Shown: one piece after another, positions 21,749 through 62,800 of the stretch
How the letters are laid out: each line of letters opens with the position of its first letter
Numbering within the stretch: position 1 is the stretch's first letter
From: Glandiceps talaboti
Taxonomy: Eukaryota > Hemichordata > Enteropneusta > Spengelidae
Assembly (NCBI RefSeq): GCF_964340395.1
Contig: NC_135559.1
Location: 22,741,121 to 22,805,120, forward strand
Length of the DNA: 64,000 nt
Direction of reading: 5' to 3'
Program-made: the position numbers and the translations under genes
The notes under the pieces: generated by a model
Seen by the model: the letters and a program-made list of their open reading frames with translations, nothing else
Told to the model about the DNA's origin: nothing
The model's database searches: none

Positions 21749-22976
21749 GATTGTATGGCAGTGAACCTGTTGAGACCTGTTACAAATTTCCTATTTTGCC
21801 AATATCATTCAGAAGATGGTTATTATGTAGAATTAAAGATGAATGGTAAACCATACTGTGATCTTTCAGTATTAAGTACTCAATATAATATTTTCAATTC
21901 CTTAAATGAAACCACATACAAAACATAACTTTTTGAGTGACCAATTTTACAGATTAGTTTCTGTTTGTTGCTTAATGTTGAACAGATTTCGTCAGCTAAA
22001 AATGCATTCTTTTATAATATGATTCTGTGCTTGTATTAAAATAAATGTTGACTAAAACAATCTCTCGCATTAAAAAAATATGCTAGTATTACTGTACGTA
22101 ACTGTTACAAACCAAGTTATATTGATAGCAAGCAACAATCAGATGATAGTATGACAAAACACTCAATGTAACACATCAGAACATTTCTCTGTACAGTGTA
22201 AAGTGGGACCACTGCAATTAACATGAACAGGTGTAAACCAGTATATGTAAATTAGTTATGAACTATTTCCAATTTATCATAGTCTTTATGTACAGAAACA
22301 CAAGCAGCTTCTAAAGTTGTCTTTATTGTTGGAGGCAGTGGTTGCTAAGGAAAATGAACAAATGATTATTTGTTTGTTAGTGTTTCCTCAATAAAATCCA
22401 ACCAAAATAATGATGTTCTATTTGTGTTTTGTGTTTTGTTCCCCTGTCTACAATTGATACAATCATTACTAATTGGTTTACATTAAAATCTCGGTATCTG
22501 TAACCCGGGTTCATACATCCTGAAATTTCAAAGAACTCCTGGAAATGCCTGGAATTCCTGGAAAATATGATCAACTCCTGGAAACTCCTTGAAAATTGAT
22601 TAACTGCACAACTGACATATGAACTTGACTGGTCAACACTCCTGGTGTTGAGAGTAAAACTTCCAAGTGACCAAAGTTGATTGAAATACTCAAAAGTCCT
22701 GGAATGTAACATATATTTACTGTTACTAAGTTATGGAAATCATCAGAAACATCCACCACAGTAAGACTACAAAGAAAGGGATAAGTGGTTATGTCTATCT
22801 GTTTCTATGCATGTATATATGTAAAAGATAGTTACAGCTAAAGTGAATTTTATTTGGGGGGGGGGGGGTTACCATGTTTTTGAAAATGGCAGTAGGGTGG
22901 TCATCCTGTTTTGAAAATTTTGGATGGGGGGGGGGGGGTGATTGTGTTTTGGATTTTAATGGAAGAAATCAATCCA
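21749..22976. other. Intergenic, AT-rich, with a dispersed 'ctcctggaa' repeat and two poly-G runs
   Basis: At 22525-22700 many copies of aactcctggaa/tcctggaatg occur, a word pattern of a dispersed repeat. Poly-G runs lie at about 22856-22869 and 22926-22938. A plus-strand AATAAA at 22390 is a possible distal poly(A) signal. No gene recognised. Confidence 0.5.
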
Positions 22977-23968
22977 TTTCTACAGTGGCATGGCCTTGTC
23001 TGAACTGCAGTATTTGTTCTTGTCCCTGTTTCTACAGTGGCATGGCCTTGTCTGAACTGCGGTATTTGTTCTAGTCCCTGTTTCTACAGTGGCATGGCCT
23101 TGTCTGAACTGCGCTATTTGTTCTTGTCCCTGTTTCTACAGTGGCATGGCCTTGTCTGAACTGCGCTATTTGTTCTAGTCCCTGTTTCTACAGTGGCATG
23201 GCCTTGTCTGAACTGCGCTATTTGTTCTTGTCCCTGTTTCTACAGTGGCATGGCCTTGTCTGAACTGCGCTATTTGTTCTAGTCCCTGTTTCTACAGTGG
23301 CATGGCCTTGTCTGAACTGCGCTATTTGTTCTAGTCCCTGTTTCTACAGTGGCATGGCCTTGTCTCAACTGCGCTATTTGTTCTTGTCCCTGTTTCTACA
23401 GTGGCATGGCCTTGTCTCAACTGTGGTATTTGTTCTTGTCCCTGTTTCTACAGTGGCATGGCCTTGTCTCAACTGCAGTATTTGTTCTAGTCCCTGTTTC
23501 TACAGTGGCATGGCCTTGTCTGAACTGCGCTATTTGTTCTTGTCCCTGTTTCTACAGTGGCATGGCCTTGTCTGAACTGCGCTATTTGTTCTAGTCCCTG
23601 TTTCTACAGTGGCATGGCCTTGTCTGAACTGCGCTATTTGTTCTAGTCCCTGTTTCTACAGTGGCATGGCCTTGTCTCAACTGCGCTATTTGTTCTTGTC
23701 CCTGTTTCTACAGTGGCATGGCCTTGTCTGAACTGCAGTATTTGTTCTTGTCCCTGTTTCTACAGTGGCATGGCCTTGTCTCAACTGCAGTATTTGTTCT
23801 TGTCCCTGTTTCTACAGTGGCATGGCCTTGTCTGAACTGCAGTATTTGTTCTTGTCCCTGTTTCTACAGTGGCATGGCCTTGTCTCAACTGCGGTATTTG
23901 TTCTTGTCCCTGTTTCTACAGTGGCATGGCCTTGTCTCAACTGCAGTATTTGTTCTTGTCCCTGTTTC
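22977..23968 (+). repeat. 52-bp minisatellite, 19 copies, each with a 3' splice-site-like sequence
   Basis: Unit tttctacagtggcatggcct + tgtctgaactgcgctatttgttcttgtccctg. On the plus strand each copy reads a pyrimidine-rich tract, then tacag|tgg, resembling a strong acceptor, from 22977 to the copy at 23913. Variants alternate TGAACT/TCAACT, GCGC/GCAG/GCGG and ctTgt/ctAgt. The open frames (MAWPCLNC...) are not a recognisable protein. Confidence 0.95.
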
Positions 23969-24469
23969 ATACCTATTTTCATTTACTAGCAGAATAACGA
24001 GGGATTCAAGAGTTTTAATTGATCAAGTGAGTTATTTAAGGATTGAATATTAAGATGACCACAGGTGAGGTGAGGAGTGTCTCATAGTTGATGGTTGATG
24101 TCTTCAGCAGGTGGCAACAGCGAATCAGCATCTAGCATTGAGTAGACGTCATCAGGGTTATCTTGTGGAATAAAGTATGCATGTTAATAACGTCAGATTT
24201 GACTCAATGTCACCTGCAATGGATAAAAACTTATAATTGAACGATGATAATGAATTTGGATAGTAACGAATGCGTCTGTGCCTGTACTTTGCTTTCACAG
24301 AGATATAGGCAGTGAACTTAATTACTCACTGGAGTTGTAGCTGTGACATCAGGTCTTGCTGAGCTTATATCGAGAGTTGATGATACCTCAAACCACTATA
24401 GAGAATCTATAGCGGTCTGAGATGACAGGTGTTGGTAGTGACCAGCACTAACAGGACGAATAGCGAAAG
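23969..24469. other. Intergenic, no gene recognised
   Basis: Non-repetitive; contains two ACGTCA words (about 24147 and 24192). Nothing else identified. Confidence 0.45.
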
Positions 24470-24508
24470 TATACATACATACATACATACATACATACAT
24501 ACATACAT

Positions 24509-24541
<33 letters not shown>

Positions 24542-24611
24542 TACACACATACACACATACACACATACACACATACATACATACATACATACATACATAC
24601 ATACATACATG
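24470..24611. repeat. (ACAT)n / (AC)n compound microsatellite
   Basis: acat tetranucleotides flank a central (ac)n/(atac)n block. Confidence 0.97.
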
Positions 24612-25566
24612 CCGGAATTCCTTCATTTATACACTGGGAGTGATTTTGTATTTGTTTCGATTGCTGAACTTTGATTTCGCACATTGAAACGTGGATCACA
24701 TAACCAATGAATATAAATACAAATCGGGAGCCAACATCTTTAAGTTCACTTGCAAACCACTACTACGACGTTGAAGTCCACAGTTTTTAGAAACTAACGC
24801 TATGCGGAGGATATATTTATTTCGTATATACTATTTCCCTCTAGAAGCTCTGGGGGTTTTACTCTTACAGCCAACTTTTAGGTTATTCAGAGCCTTTCAG
24901 GCAACAACTTCCAAGCTTTCCAAGACAGCACCATCAAGTATCAGAAACCTTTCTTTATACAAAGGGTTGAAAAATATGTTCTTAAATAAGTTAAATGGCA
25001 TCATCATGATAAAGGTCAGCACATCTGATGGTTGTTCATTGGTAGGCGGAGAGTTGGAGATTTTCTTACTATATAAATCAACTTTTACTGGCAATAATTT
25101 CACATTAAAAGACGGTATCATCTAAATCCAAAATTTAAAAAACACATGATGACCCCCGGGCCCCTCCAATTTTAAAAACAGGGCGAACCCAGTACACCGC
25201 AGCCCCACCCCGGTCGAAGTAACTGTCCTGGAGCCATTGCAGCCAGACCGGGGGGGGGGGGGGTCGGAGGCATGTAGGGGGTCATTCAGAAAGGGGGGAG
25301 GGGCTACTAACGAAAATATTTCCAGCCGGTAGGGGGGCGGAGTCACTCACATTTTGTGGATTTTCAAAGCAATTTCTCCACCCACCCCACCCCCCACCCC
25401 ACCCACCCCACCCACAGGTCGTAAATAATGACTCCCTCGAAGCCAAGCAAGAACGTGCGAGAGTTAAAGCTGTGATAAATTCTTCGGTAATTTCTCGCAG
25501 AACTACAGTTGTTTAGCGTACGTGATGCGTTCAGCCGTCGTAACACGTAACAGAACTAATTTAAAT

Positions 25567-25678
25567 TAGTTCCTGACCAACGTGTTCCAATTTACACTAC
25601 GTAACGTTATCTTCACATATTTAATGTGAAGATGGTGCAATGTAAATATTTAAATCGGAACACGGTCGTCAGGAACTA
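25567..25678. mobile_element. Foldback / MITE-like inverted-repeat element
   Basis: Left arm tagttcctgaccaacgtgtt + ccaatttaca is inverted, with a few mismatches and a small insertion, as tgtaaat...cggaacacggtcgtcaggaacta on the right. An inner perfect hairpin atcttcacat/atgtgaagat lies at 25609-25633. Class unknown. Confidence 0.65.
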
Positions 25679-25849
25679 GAAGACTTCGACAGAACATGTT
25701 GCATGAATATTACACATTTTTATTCTGTTACCTTTGAACATTTTACATGTATGTTGAACCATTTGTAAAATCTGTACAAAGGAACTTGTTGAAATGTAAA
25801 CAAGACAAGATATTTTATAAATAGCAATGTGTACAGTCATATAATAACT

Positions 25850-25855
25850 TTTATT
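25850..25855 (-). promoter_or_regulatory. Candidate polyadenylation signal of SHOX
   Basis: AATAAA on the minus strand about 790 bp after the SHOX stop, followed by an AT-rich stretch and a TG-containing stretch. The intervening sequence has only short simple repeats and could be the 3' UTR. Another AATAAA lies nearby on the same strand around 25728, so the choice is uncertain. Confidence 0.4.
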
Positions 25856-26470
25856 GTGCAATACACATACATATACAGGGTCTAATATATGTCAGCATCT
25901 AACACGTAGAATAGCACAAGTAAGAGAACAATCAATTTATATCATCGTATACATCTTATCTTTACAAATAATTGTTCACAGTTGTCTTTATCGAATACAC
26001 GTAACAGATATCGGAAATAAAATGGAGAGGGAACAGAATAACAACAGAATCACAGTCAACGTAAACATTGGTATTATACCACAGGGGACTCAGGAATAAT
26101 TAGTCATGCTTACATAAACAATCAATCAAACAAACAAACAAACAAACATATAGCAACCATGACAATGAGTACAGATATGACTGATAATGTGGTTACATAT
26201 GTTAATCAGACATATTAATACTGATATATAAGAATGTTATCGTTTTTATCTGTTGTATTGTCAAGGTTGATATAATTTGTTTGTTTGTCTGTCTGTTTGT
26301 TTGTTTGTTTGTTTGCTTACTTGTTTGTCTGTTTGTTTTGTGTAAGCATATAACTACTTAAGCAAGAGCCCAAGTGATAATGGTCTAGATACACTGTAAT
26401 CAATTCGCAATGTACATGTGGTATAATTTCATTCAATGTAAGCAACCAGTCACAGGCGCGCAAGCGCGAG

Positions 26471-26477
<7 letters not shown>

Positions 26478-26531
<54 letters not shown>
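26478..26531. repeat. (CA)n microsatellite
   Basis: About 27 ca dinucleotides preceded by a gcgcgagcgcgc alternating tract; lies in the probable SHOX 3' UTR. Confidence 0.97.
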
Positions 26532-26532
<1 letters not shown>

Positions 26533-26645
26533 ATAAACGCTAGATACACTTAACATGTCAAGCTGGTCTACCGATTTCTTGTACTGTTCTATATTTAGAT
26601 AATCTCACAGGTAATAAATATCTGATACTAGCTCCACTGATTCAT

Positions 26646-56217
<29,572 letters not shown>

Positions 56218-59200
56218 AATGGTATGTCACTAACTTTACGGACAAATGGGTCCAAGGATACTCTTAAGTAATGACAAATTCAAGAGTTTTAAAGGAACGA
56301 GACCTTTGTTCGTTCTCTTCAGGGTTTTTTAAACGTAGAGTAATAAGTCAAAGAAAGAATGGAATAGTTGTAGTCCGTCTTGTCTGAGCTTCTTTCGTTC
56401 GTCAGCTGACAGGATACCTGCTTGGTTAACTGGAAATGATGACTCTAGTATTTGGCAGCAATGCATCAATATCGTTTAGTTTGCATGTACAACAATGCAA
56501 CATTGGCATGTCAGTGTTTATAATGCGATATAAGTGTGGTTTACGGTCATAAAACTAACGATTTGTATACCAATGCTGTACAGTAAGAAATATTTCCACC
56601 ATCTAGTGTATGCTATCAAAATAATTGGTAAGTACTACATTGATAGAAATATCCATCCCCATATTCTATTGACTTCATCAAGGTCAACATTCACTTTCAC
56701 TGTGGCAATGCTATCAGTCTGGACTCGTTTTTACTCACAGGTTATTTCCTATGTACAAGTGACTATATCTTCACGTGTCAGTAAACACTGCCGACAAACG
56801 AATTCGTTCTCCCATACACCGGTGATGCTGGTATTTCCGCCACGTCTTGAGCTTCTCCTTGGGATGACGATAGAATTTGTCACTACGTAACGCGTGTCGT
56901 GTAAAATCTATGAGAATAGAATTTGTTAAAATAAAGTTGGGATTATTTTGTTTCTGTACTGTCTGGTTGAACTGGAATAGTTGTACACAAGTGGTAAGAA
57001 CAGTTAGTAAGTTAGCTGCTCGTCACTATACGTTGCAACCGATGTTACTCACAGTGAATGACTTATTCAATTCATCGGATTATACGGTCAATAAGGCAAG
57101 GTTCTCCCACTGAACTGACAGCTGTACCATTCGCTGAACTAATGAAATTACCCCCAACTTTCTCTCAACTCGGCCTTTTAACTGATAAGACTCCTTAAGT
57201 CCATAATTATTGATAAATCCGTTAGTAATGATTAGAGATTTTCGTTTATATGCCGTAATTATAAGACTCCGCCGTGTAGTGGCATGTCGCCTAAGGCAGA
57301 TCACATACAACATACTATACCACCTTAAGCACAAACCTACAATTGTGATAAACAGAGCTGTTCCATGTCTACAGTGAATACAATTCCCAGTATGACTGGT
57401 TCTAACAATTTTAACACATTTATTTCTGATTACTTCAAATTTGTTTGTCATTTTGCTAGTATTAATCAAGTGTTAGTTTTTCATTAATTTCTTTACCGTA
57501 CTGCTTTCCCAGAGTCGATCATACTCCCCTTATCAGCTCTTTGCCCCTCTTTTCGATCTATCGTCTCCTCTCCTCGCCATGCTTTTCCCGTATTCTTCTC
57601 CTGGACCCGTCTTTTCTTATTTTCCCATCTTCTTGCTATGATCCGTTATTCCTCATTGTTTTCCCACTCGCCATTCCCTACTGTTCGTTCCTCTCCTTCT
57701 TCCTTCCTATTACCATTGCTCTTCTCTTTCCCTCTTCCCCTCTACCTTTCCTTTCGAGTTATCTTATATCTTCTTCTATCCCTTCTCCTCTCATAATGTC
57801 TGGCATATTCTCTTCTGTATATATTACCGTATTAATTGAATAAAAGTCAAAAAGTTTAAGTTTCAAATTATTTGCTATCAAATCAACCGTTCTCCGGTGA
57901 ATATTTGGGTTTTGACTGCACAGTTCAATATATTTATATATTCAAGTCCGTAAAGTGTTACCTAATCCGTTGCTATGAGAAACTGTCAAGTCTGACAATT
58001 ACGCATGCGTACTGTATACTATATTATATTCATTTACATTAATATAATGTCTACACGTTTGTGATTAATGTATACAACTGACCATTCACAAGAACATTGT
58101 TTACTTTAAAGTACTGTTGTTTACATTCTTATTTGGAAATAGTGCCAGAGAGGAGTACGGGAGGGCTTTTCCTGCTGCAGTAGACAATTTTGTCAATTTA
58201 AAAATGACTAACTGGCGTACTGTGAAGATGATGATGAAATAGACAATATAACGAAATAAGAAACAAACAAACAAACAAACAAACAAACAAACAAACAAAC
58301 AAACAAACAAACGTGAATTCCCTTCTTCGTAAATCTGTATTATGGTGAAGCTCAATCCAATTGAGTGTATGGCGTTTAAAAACAATTTGAACTATTTCAC
58401 AAATTCCTCTCACACCCGAATATGACAATACAAATGTGAGCATAGACGGTAGGGGTCGATTTTACTCCGACAAGAGAGGGAAGTATATATAATCTAAAAT
58501 AGTGTATTGCTTATTGTAACTTTCAGGTTGTTAACATCTCTACATCTGTTGGACTATTTTGCTACATTCGTATGACGTCATAACAACTTGGATTATCTGT
58601 AAGTGGTGTTACTTTGTACAACACGATCCAACATAGTAGTACCTCGTACCTCTCGTACCAACTCCTAGACGTTTGGTAAGTAACACAATAATGAAGTGAA
58701 ACTGAGCGTTGCCATCAAACAGTCAAAAATCTAATCTATTTGATTCTGTGCATATCACACTGCACAGTGTATAATACCACAAACAAGTTTATTCATACAA
58801 TAGGTAACATAACTAGGGTAGTTAATATTGTTTGACCAATGTTGATAGAAAGTTGTGTCAACTACATGTACTGAGTCTCCCAACGATTTATGATGTGTTG
58901 GAGATATCTTTGGAAATTACACAACCTTCGACAGGCAAACATTTGAGGCGGAACTTGTTACAAACATGGAAAGTAAAAAAATGAGTTGGATTAATAGCAC
59001 TGGGGAGCTATAAACGACTTAACTGGCAAATCATAACACAAACCATTACAAATTATTCCAAAGCAATTAGAGTTAAAACCTTAATGGTTCCGAAGTAAGT
59101 TAACACTCATCTTGATGACATTACAGAATAAAAAAGGGTATGTACAATTCCTACCAAATCCAACTTTTTATGATTTTTTTGGCGAAAAAAGTTCCTCATT

Positions 59201-59238
59201 CTCTTTCCGTTTACCCCGTTACCAATTGTGATGTTGTA
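56218..59238. other. 5' flank of SHOX, no gene recognised
   Basis: Mostly unique-looking. It should hold the SHOX 5' UTR and promoter on the minus strand, but I see no clear TATA box or initiator. Includes a pyrimidine-rich strand at 57540-57790 (source of a false 100-codon frame) and (caaa)n at 58259-58313. Confidence 0.5.
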
Positions 59239-59530
59239 AATATTATATCTGTATTAGTCACTCATAAAGCTACAGGGTGGGTGGCATTTCTTGCAGATTA
59301 AGCCACGAATTGGGAAAATATTAACCCCTCTTTGTCACATTATAAATGTGTCACTATCTACAGGTCAATTTCCAGATCATAGTCTTATCTCGTTACAAAA
59401 AAGGCCGGACTGATGATTTCGGCAACTAAAGACCGATTCTATTTTATTTGCAATCAGTACATATTTTGAGAGAATTCTAAAGAAACATTTAAATTTTTAG
59501 AGAAATATTCAAAATTAGGAGACCTCCAAT
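59239..59530 (+). pseudogene. Degraded non-LTR (LINE) reverse transcriptase fragment
   Basis: Plus-strand translation gives SVLVTHKATGWVAFLAD (the HKATG.DGI motif of LINE RTs). After a frame change it reads LTPLCHIINVSLSTGQFPD, with KTDSILFAISTYFERILKKH farther on, matching IINLSLSTG.FPDDWK and NYRPISILP..SKIFERIL..HL. In-frame stops are present. CR1/L2-like; an old copy upstream of SHOX. Confidence 0.8.
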
Positions 59531-59610
59531 CAGAAGGTTTTAAAAAAGTAAGTCTCTATCAATATTTGTGTTTATCAGGTAATCTAATTTCACACTTTAT
59601 GGAGTCTTCT

Positions 59611-59810
59611 CTCTTCTTTTGTTTTATTTTGTTTGGTTTTGTGTTGTTCCGTTTTGTTTGATTTTGTGTTGTTCCTCTTTGTTTGGTTTTGTGTTCTTCC
59701 GTTTTGTTTGGTTTAGTGTTGTTTGGTTTTGTTTAGTTTTCTGTTGTTTTCTGTTTTATTCCGTTTTGTTCTGTTTTGTTTCGTTTCGTTTTGATTTACT
59801 TTGTTTACTA
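59611..59810. repeat. T/G-rich degenerate repeat (gttttgtttggttttgtgtt)
   Basis: About eight to ten imperfect ~25-bp copies of ttttgtttggttttgtgttgttcc, leading into the 36-bp satellite. Confidence 0.85.
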
Positions 59811-59819
59811 GTGTAACTG

Positions 59820-62800
59820 ATTAGTACTGGTATAGTGTGATGTCTCTACCCCTGTATGTACTAATATAGTGTGATATCTATACCCCTGTGTGTACCAGTA
59901 TAGTGTGATGTCTATACCACTGATTGTGTACTAATATAGTGCGATGTCTACACCACTGTGTGTGTACTAGTATAGTGTGATGTCTATACCACTGTGTGTA
60001 TACTAGTATAGTGTGATGTCTATACCACTGATTGCGTACTAATATAGTGCGATGTCTACACCACTGTGTGCATACTAGTATAGTGTGATGTCTATACCAC
60101 TGTGTGTATACTAGTATAGTGTGATGTCTATACCACTGATTGTGTACTAATATAGTGCGATGTCTACACCACTGTGTGTGTACTAGTATAGTGTGATGTC
60201 TATACCACTGTGTGTGTACTAGTATAGTGTGATGTCTACACCACTGTGTGTATACTAGTATAGTGTGATGTCTATACCACTGTGTGTATACTAGTATAGT
60301 GTGATGTCTACACCACTGGGTGTGTACTAGTATAGTGTGATGTCTATACCACTGTGTGTATACTAGTATAGTGTGATGTCTACACCACTCTGTGTGTATA
60401 CTAGTATAGTGTGATGTCTACACCACTGGGTGTGTACTAGTATAGTGTGATGTCTACACCACTGGGTGTATACTAGTATAGTGTGATGTCTATACCACTG
60501 TGTGTATACTAGTATAGTGTGATGTCTATACCACTGTGTGTGTACTAGTATAGTGTGATGTCTACACCACTGTTTGTATACTAGTATAGTGTGATGTCTA
60601 CACCACTGTGTGTATACTAGTATAGTGTGATGTCTACACCACTGTTTGTATACTAGTATAGTGTGATGTCTACACCAATGTGTGTGTACTAGTATAGTGT
60701 GATGTCTACACCACTGTGTGTATACTAGTATAGTGTGATGTCTATACCACTGTGTGTATACTAGTATAGTGTGATGTCTACACCACTGGGTGTGTACTAG
60801 TATAGTGTGATGTCTATACCACTGTGTGTATACTAGTATAGTGTGATGTCTACACCACTCTGTGTGTATACTAGTATAGTGTGATGTCTACACCACTGGG
60901 TGTGTACTAGTATAGTGTGATGTCTACACCACTGGGTGTATACTAGTATAGTGTGATGTCTATACCACTGTGTGTATACTAGTATAGTGTGATGTCTATA
61001 CCACTGTGTGTGTACTAGTATAGTGTGATGTCTACACCACTGTTTGTATACTAGTATAGTGTGATGTCTACACCACTGTGTGTATACTAGTATAGTGTGA
61101 TGTCTACACCACTGTGTGTGTACTAGTATAGTGTGATGTCTATACCACTGGGTGTATACTAGTATAATGCGATGTCTATACCACTGGGTGTACTAGTGTA
61201 GCGTGATGTCTACACCACCGTGTGTGTACTAGTATAGTGTGATGTCTACACCACCGCGTGTGTACTAGTATAATGTGATGTCTACACCACCGTGTGTGTA
61301 CTAGTATAGTGTGATGTCTACACCACCGTGTGTGTACTAGTATAGTGTGATGTCTACACCACTGAGTGTGTACTAGTATAGTGTGATGTCTATACCACTG
61401 TGTGTATACTAGTATAAAGTGATGTCTATACCACTGGGTGTATACTAGTATAGTGTGATGTCTATAAGACTGTGTGTATACTAGTATTGTGTGACGTCTA
61501 TACCACTGTGTGTATACTAGTATTGTGTGATGTCTATACCACTGGGTGTATACTAGTATTGTGTGATGTCTATAAGACTGTGTGTATACTAGTATTGTGT
61601 GATGTCTATACCACTGGGTGTATACTAGTATAGTGTGATGTCTACACCACTGTGTGTATACTAGTATAGTGTGATGTATATACCACTGTGTATACTAGTA
61701 TAGTGTGATGTATATACCACTTGGTGTATACTAGTATAGTGTGATGTCTATACCACTGGGTGAGTACTAGTATAGTGTGATGTCTATACCACTGTGTGCA
61801 TACTAGTATAGTGTGATGTCTACACCACTGTGTGTGTAATAGTATAGTGTGATGTCTACACCACTGTGTGTGTACTACTATAGTGTGATATCTATACCAC
61901 TGGGTGTTTACTAGTATAGTGTGATGTCTACACCACTGTGTGTATACTAGTATAGTGTGATGTCTATACCACTGTGTATACTAGTATAGTGTGATGTATA
62001 TACCACTTGGTGTATACTAGTATAGTGTGATGTCTATACCACTGGGTGAGTACTAGTATAGTGTGATGTCTATACCACTGTGTGCATACTAGTATAGTGT
62101 GATGTCTACACCACTGTGTGTGTAATAGTATAGTGTGATGTCTACACCACTGTGTGTGTACTACTATAGTGTGATATCTATACCACTGGGTGTTTACTAG
62201 TATAGTGTGATGTCTACACCACTGTGTGTATACTAGTATAGTGTGATGTCTATACCACTGTGTATACTAGTATAGTGTGATGTATATACCACTTGGTGTA
62301 TACTAGTATAGTGTGATGTCTATACCACTGGGTGAGTACTAGTATAGTGTGATGTCTATACCACTGTGTCCATACTAGTATAGTGTGATGTCTATACCAC
62401 TGTGTCCATACTAGTGTAGCGTGATGTCTACACCACCGTGTGTGTACTAGTATAGTGTGATGTCTACACCACCGTGTGTGTACTAGTATAATGTGATGTC
62501 TACACCACCGTGTGTGTACTAGTATAGTGTGATGTCTACACCACCGTGTGTGTACTAGTATAGTGTGATGTCTACACCACTGAGTGTGTACTAGTATAGT
62601 GTGATGTCTATACCACTGTGTGTATACTAGTATAAAGTGATGTCTATACCACTGGGTGTATACTAGTATAGTGTGGTGTCTATAAGACTGTGTGTATACT
62701 AGTATTGTGTGATGTCTATACCACTGTGTGTATACTAGTATTGTGTGATGTCTATACCACTGGGTGTATACTAGTATTGTGTGATGTCTATAAGACTGTG

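Larger units (their letters stand above)
24612..26645. other. Intergenic / likely SHOX 3' UTR at the right end
   Basis: No recognised exon. It holds a CCAAT + TATAAATA arrangement before a 107-codon open frame (24702-25125), a G/C-homopolymer-rich segment (25150-25420), a foldback element (25567-25678), simple repeats (caaa)n at 26120-26150 and (gttt)n at 26276-26338, and a (CA)n run at 26478-26531. The stretch 25850-26645 is probably SHOX 3' UTR on the minus strand. Confidence 0.5.

Noticed and set aside
25854-26099. 81-codon plus-strand frame
   Set aside because: Antisense to the probable SHOX 3' UTR; no family recognised.
57080-57469. 129-codon minus-strand frame upstream of SHOX
   Set aside because: No recognisable domain, splice context or conservation clue; not distinguishable from chance.
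57541-57843. 100-codon plus-strand frame upstream of SHOX
   Set aside because: Translation of a pyrimidine-rich strand; low complexity, no recognisable domain.
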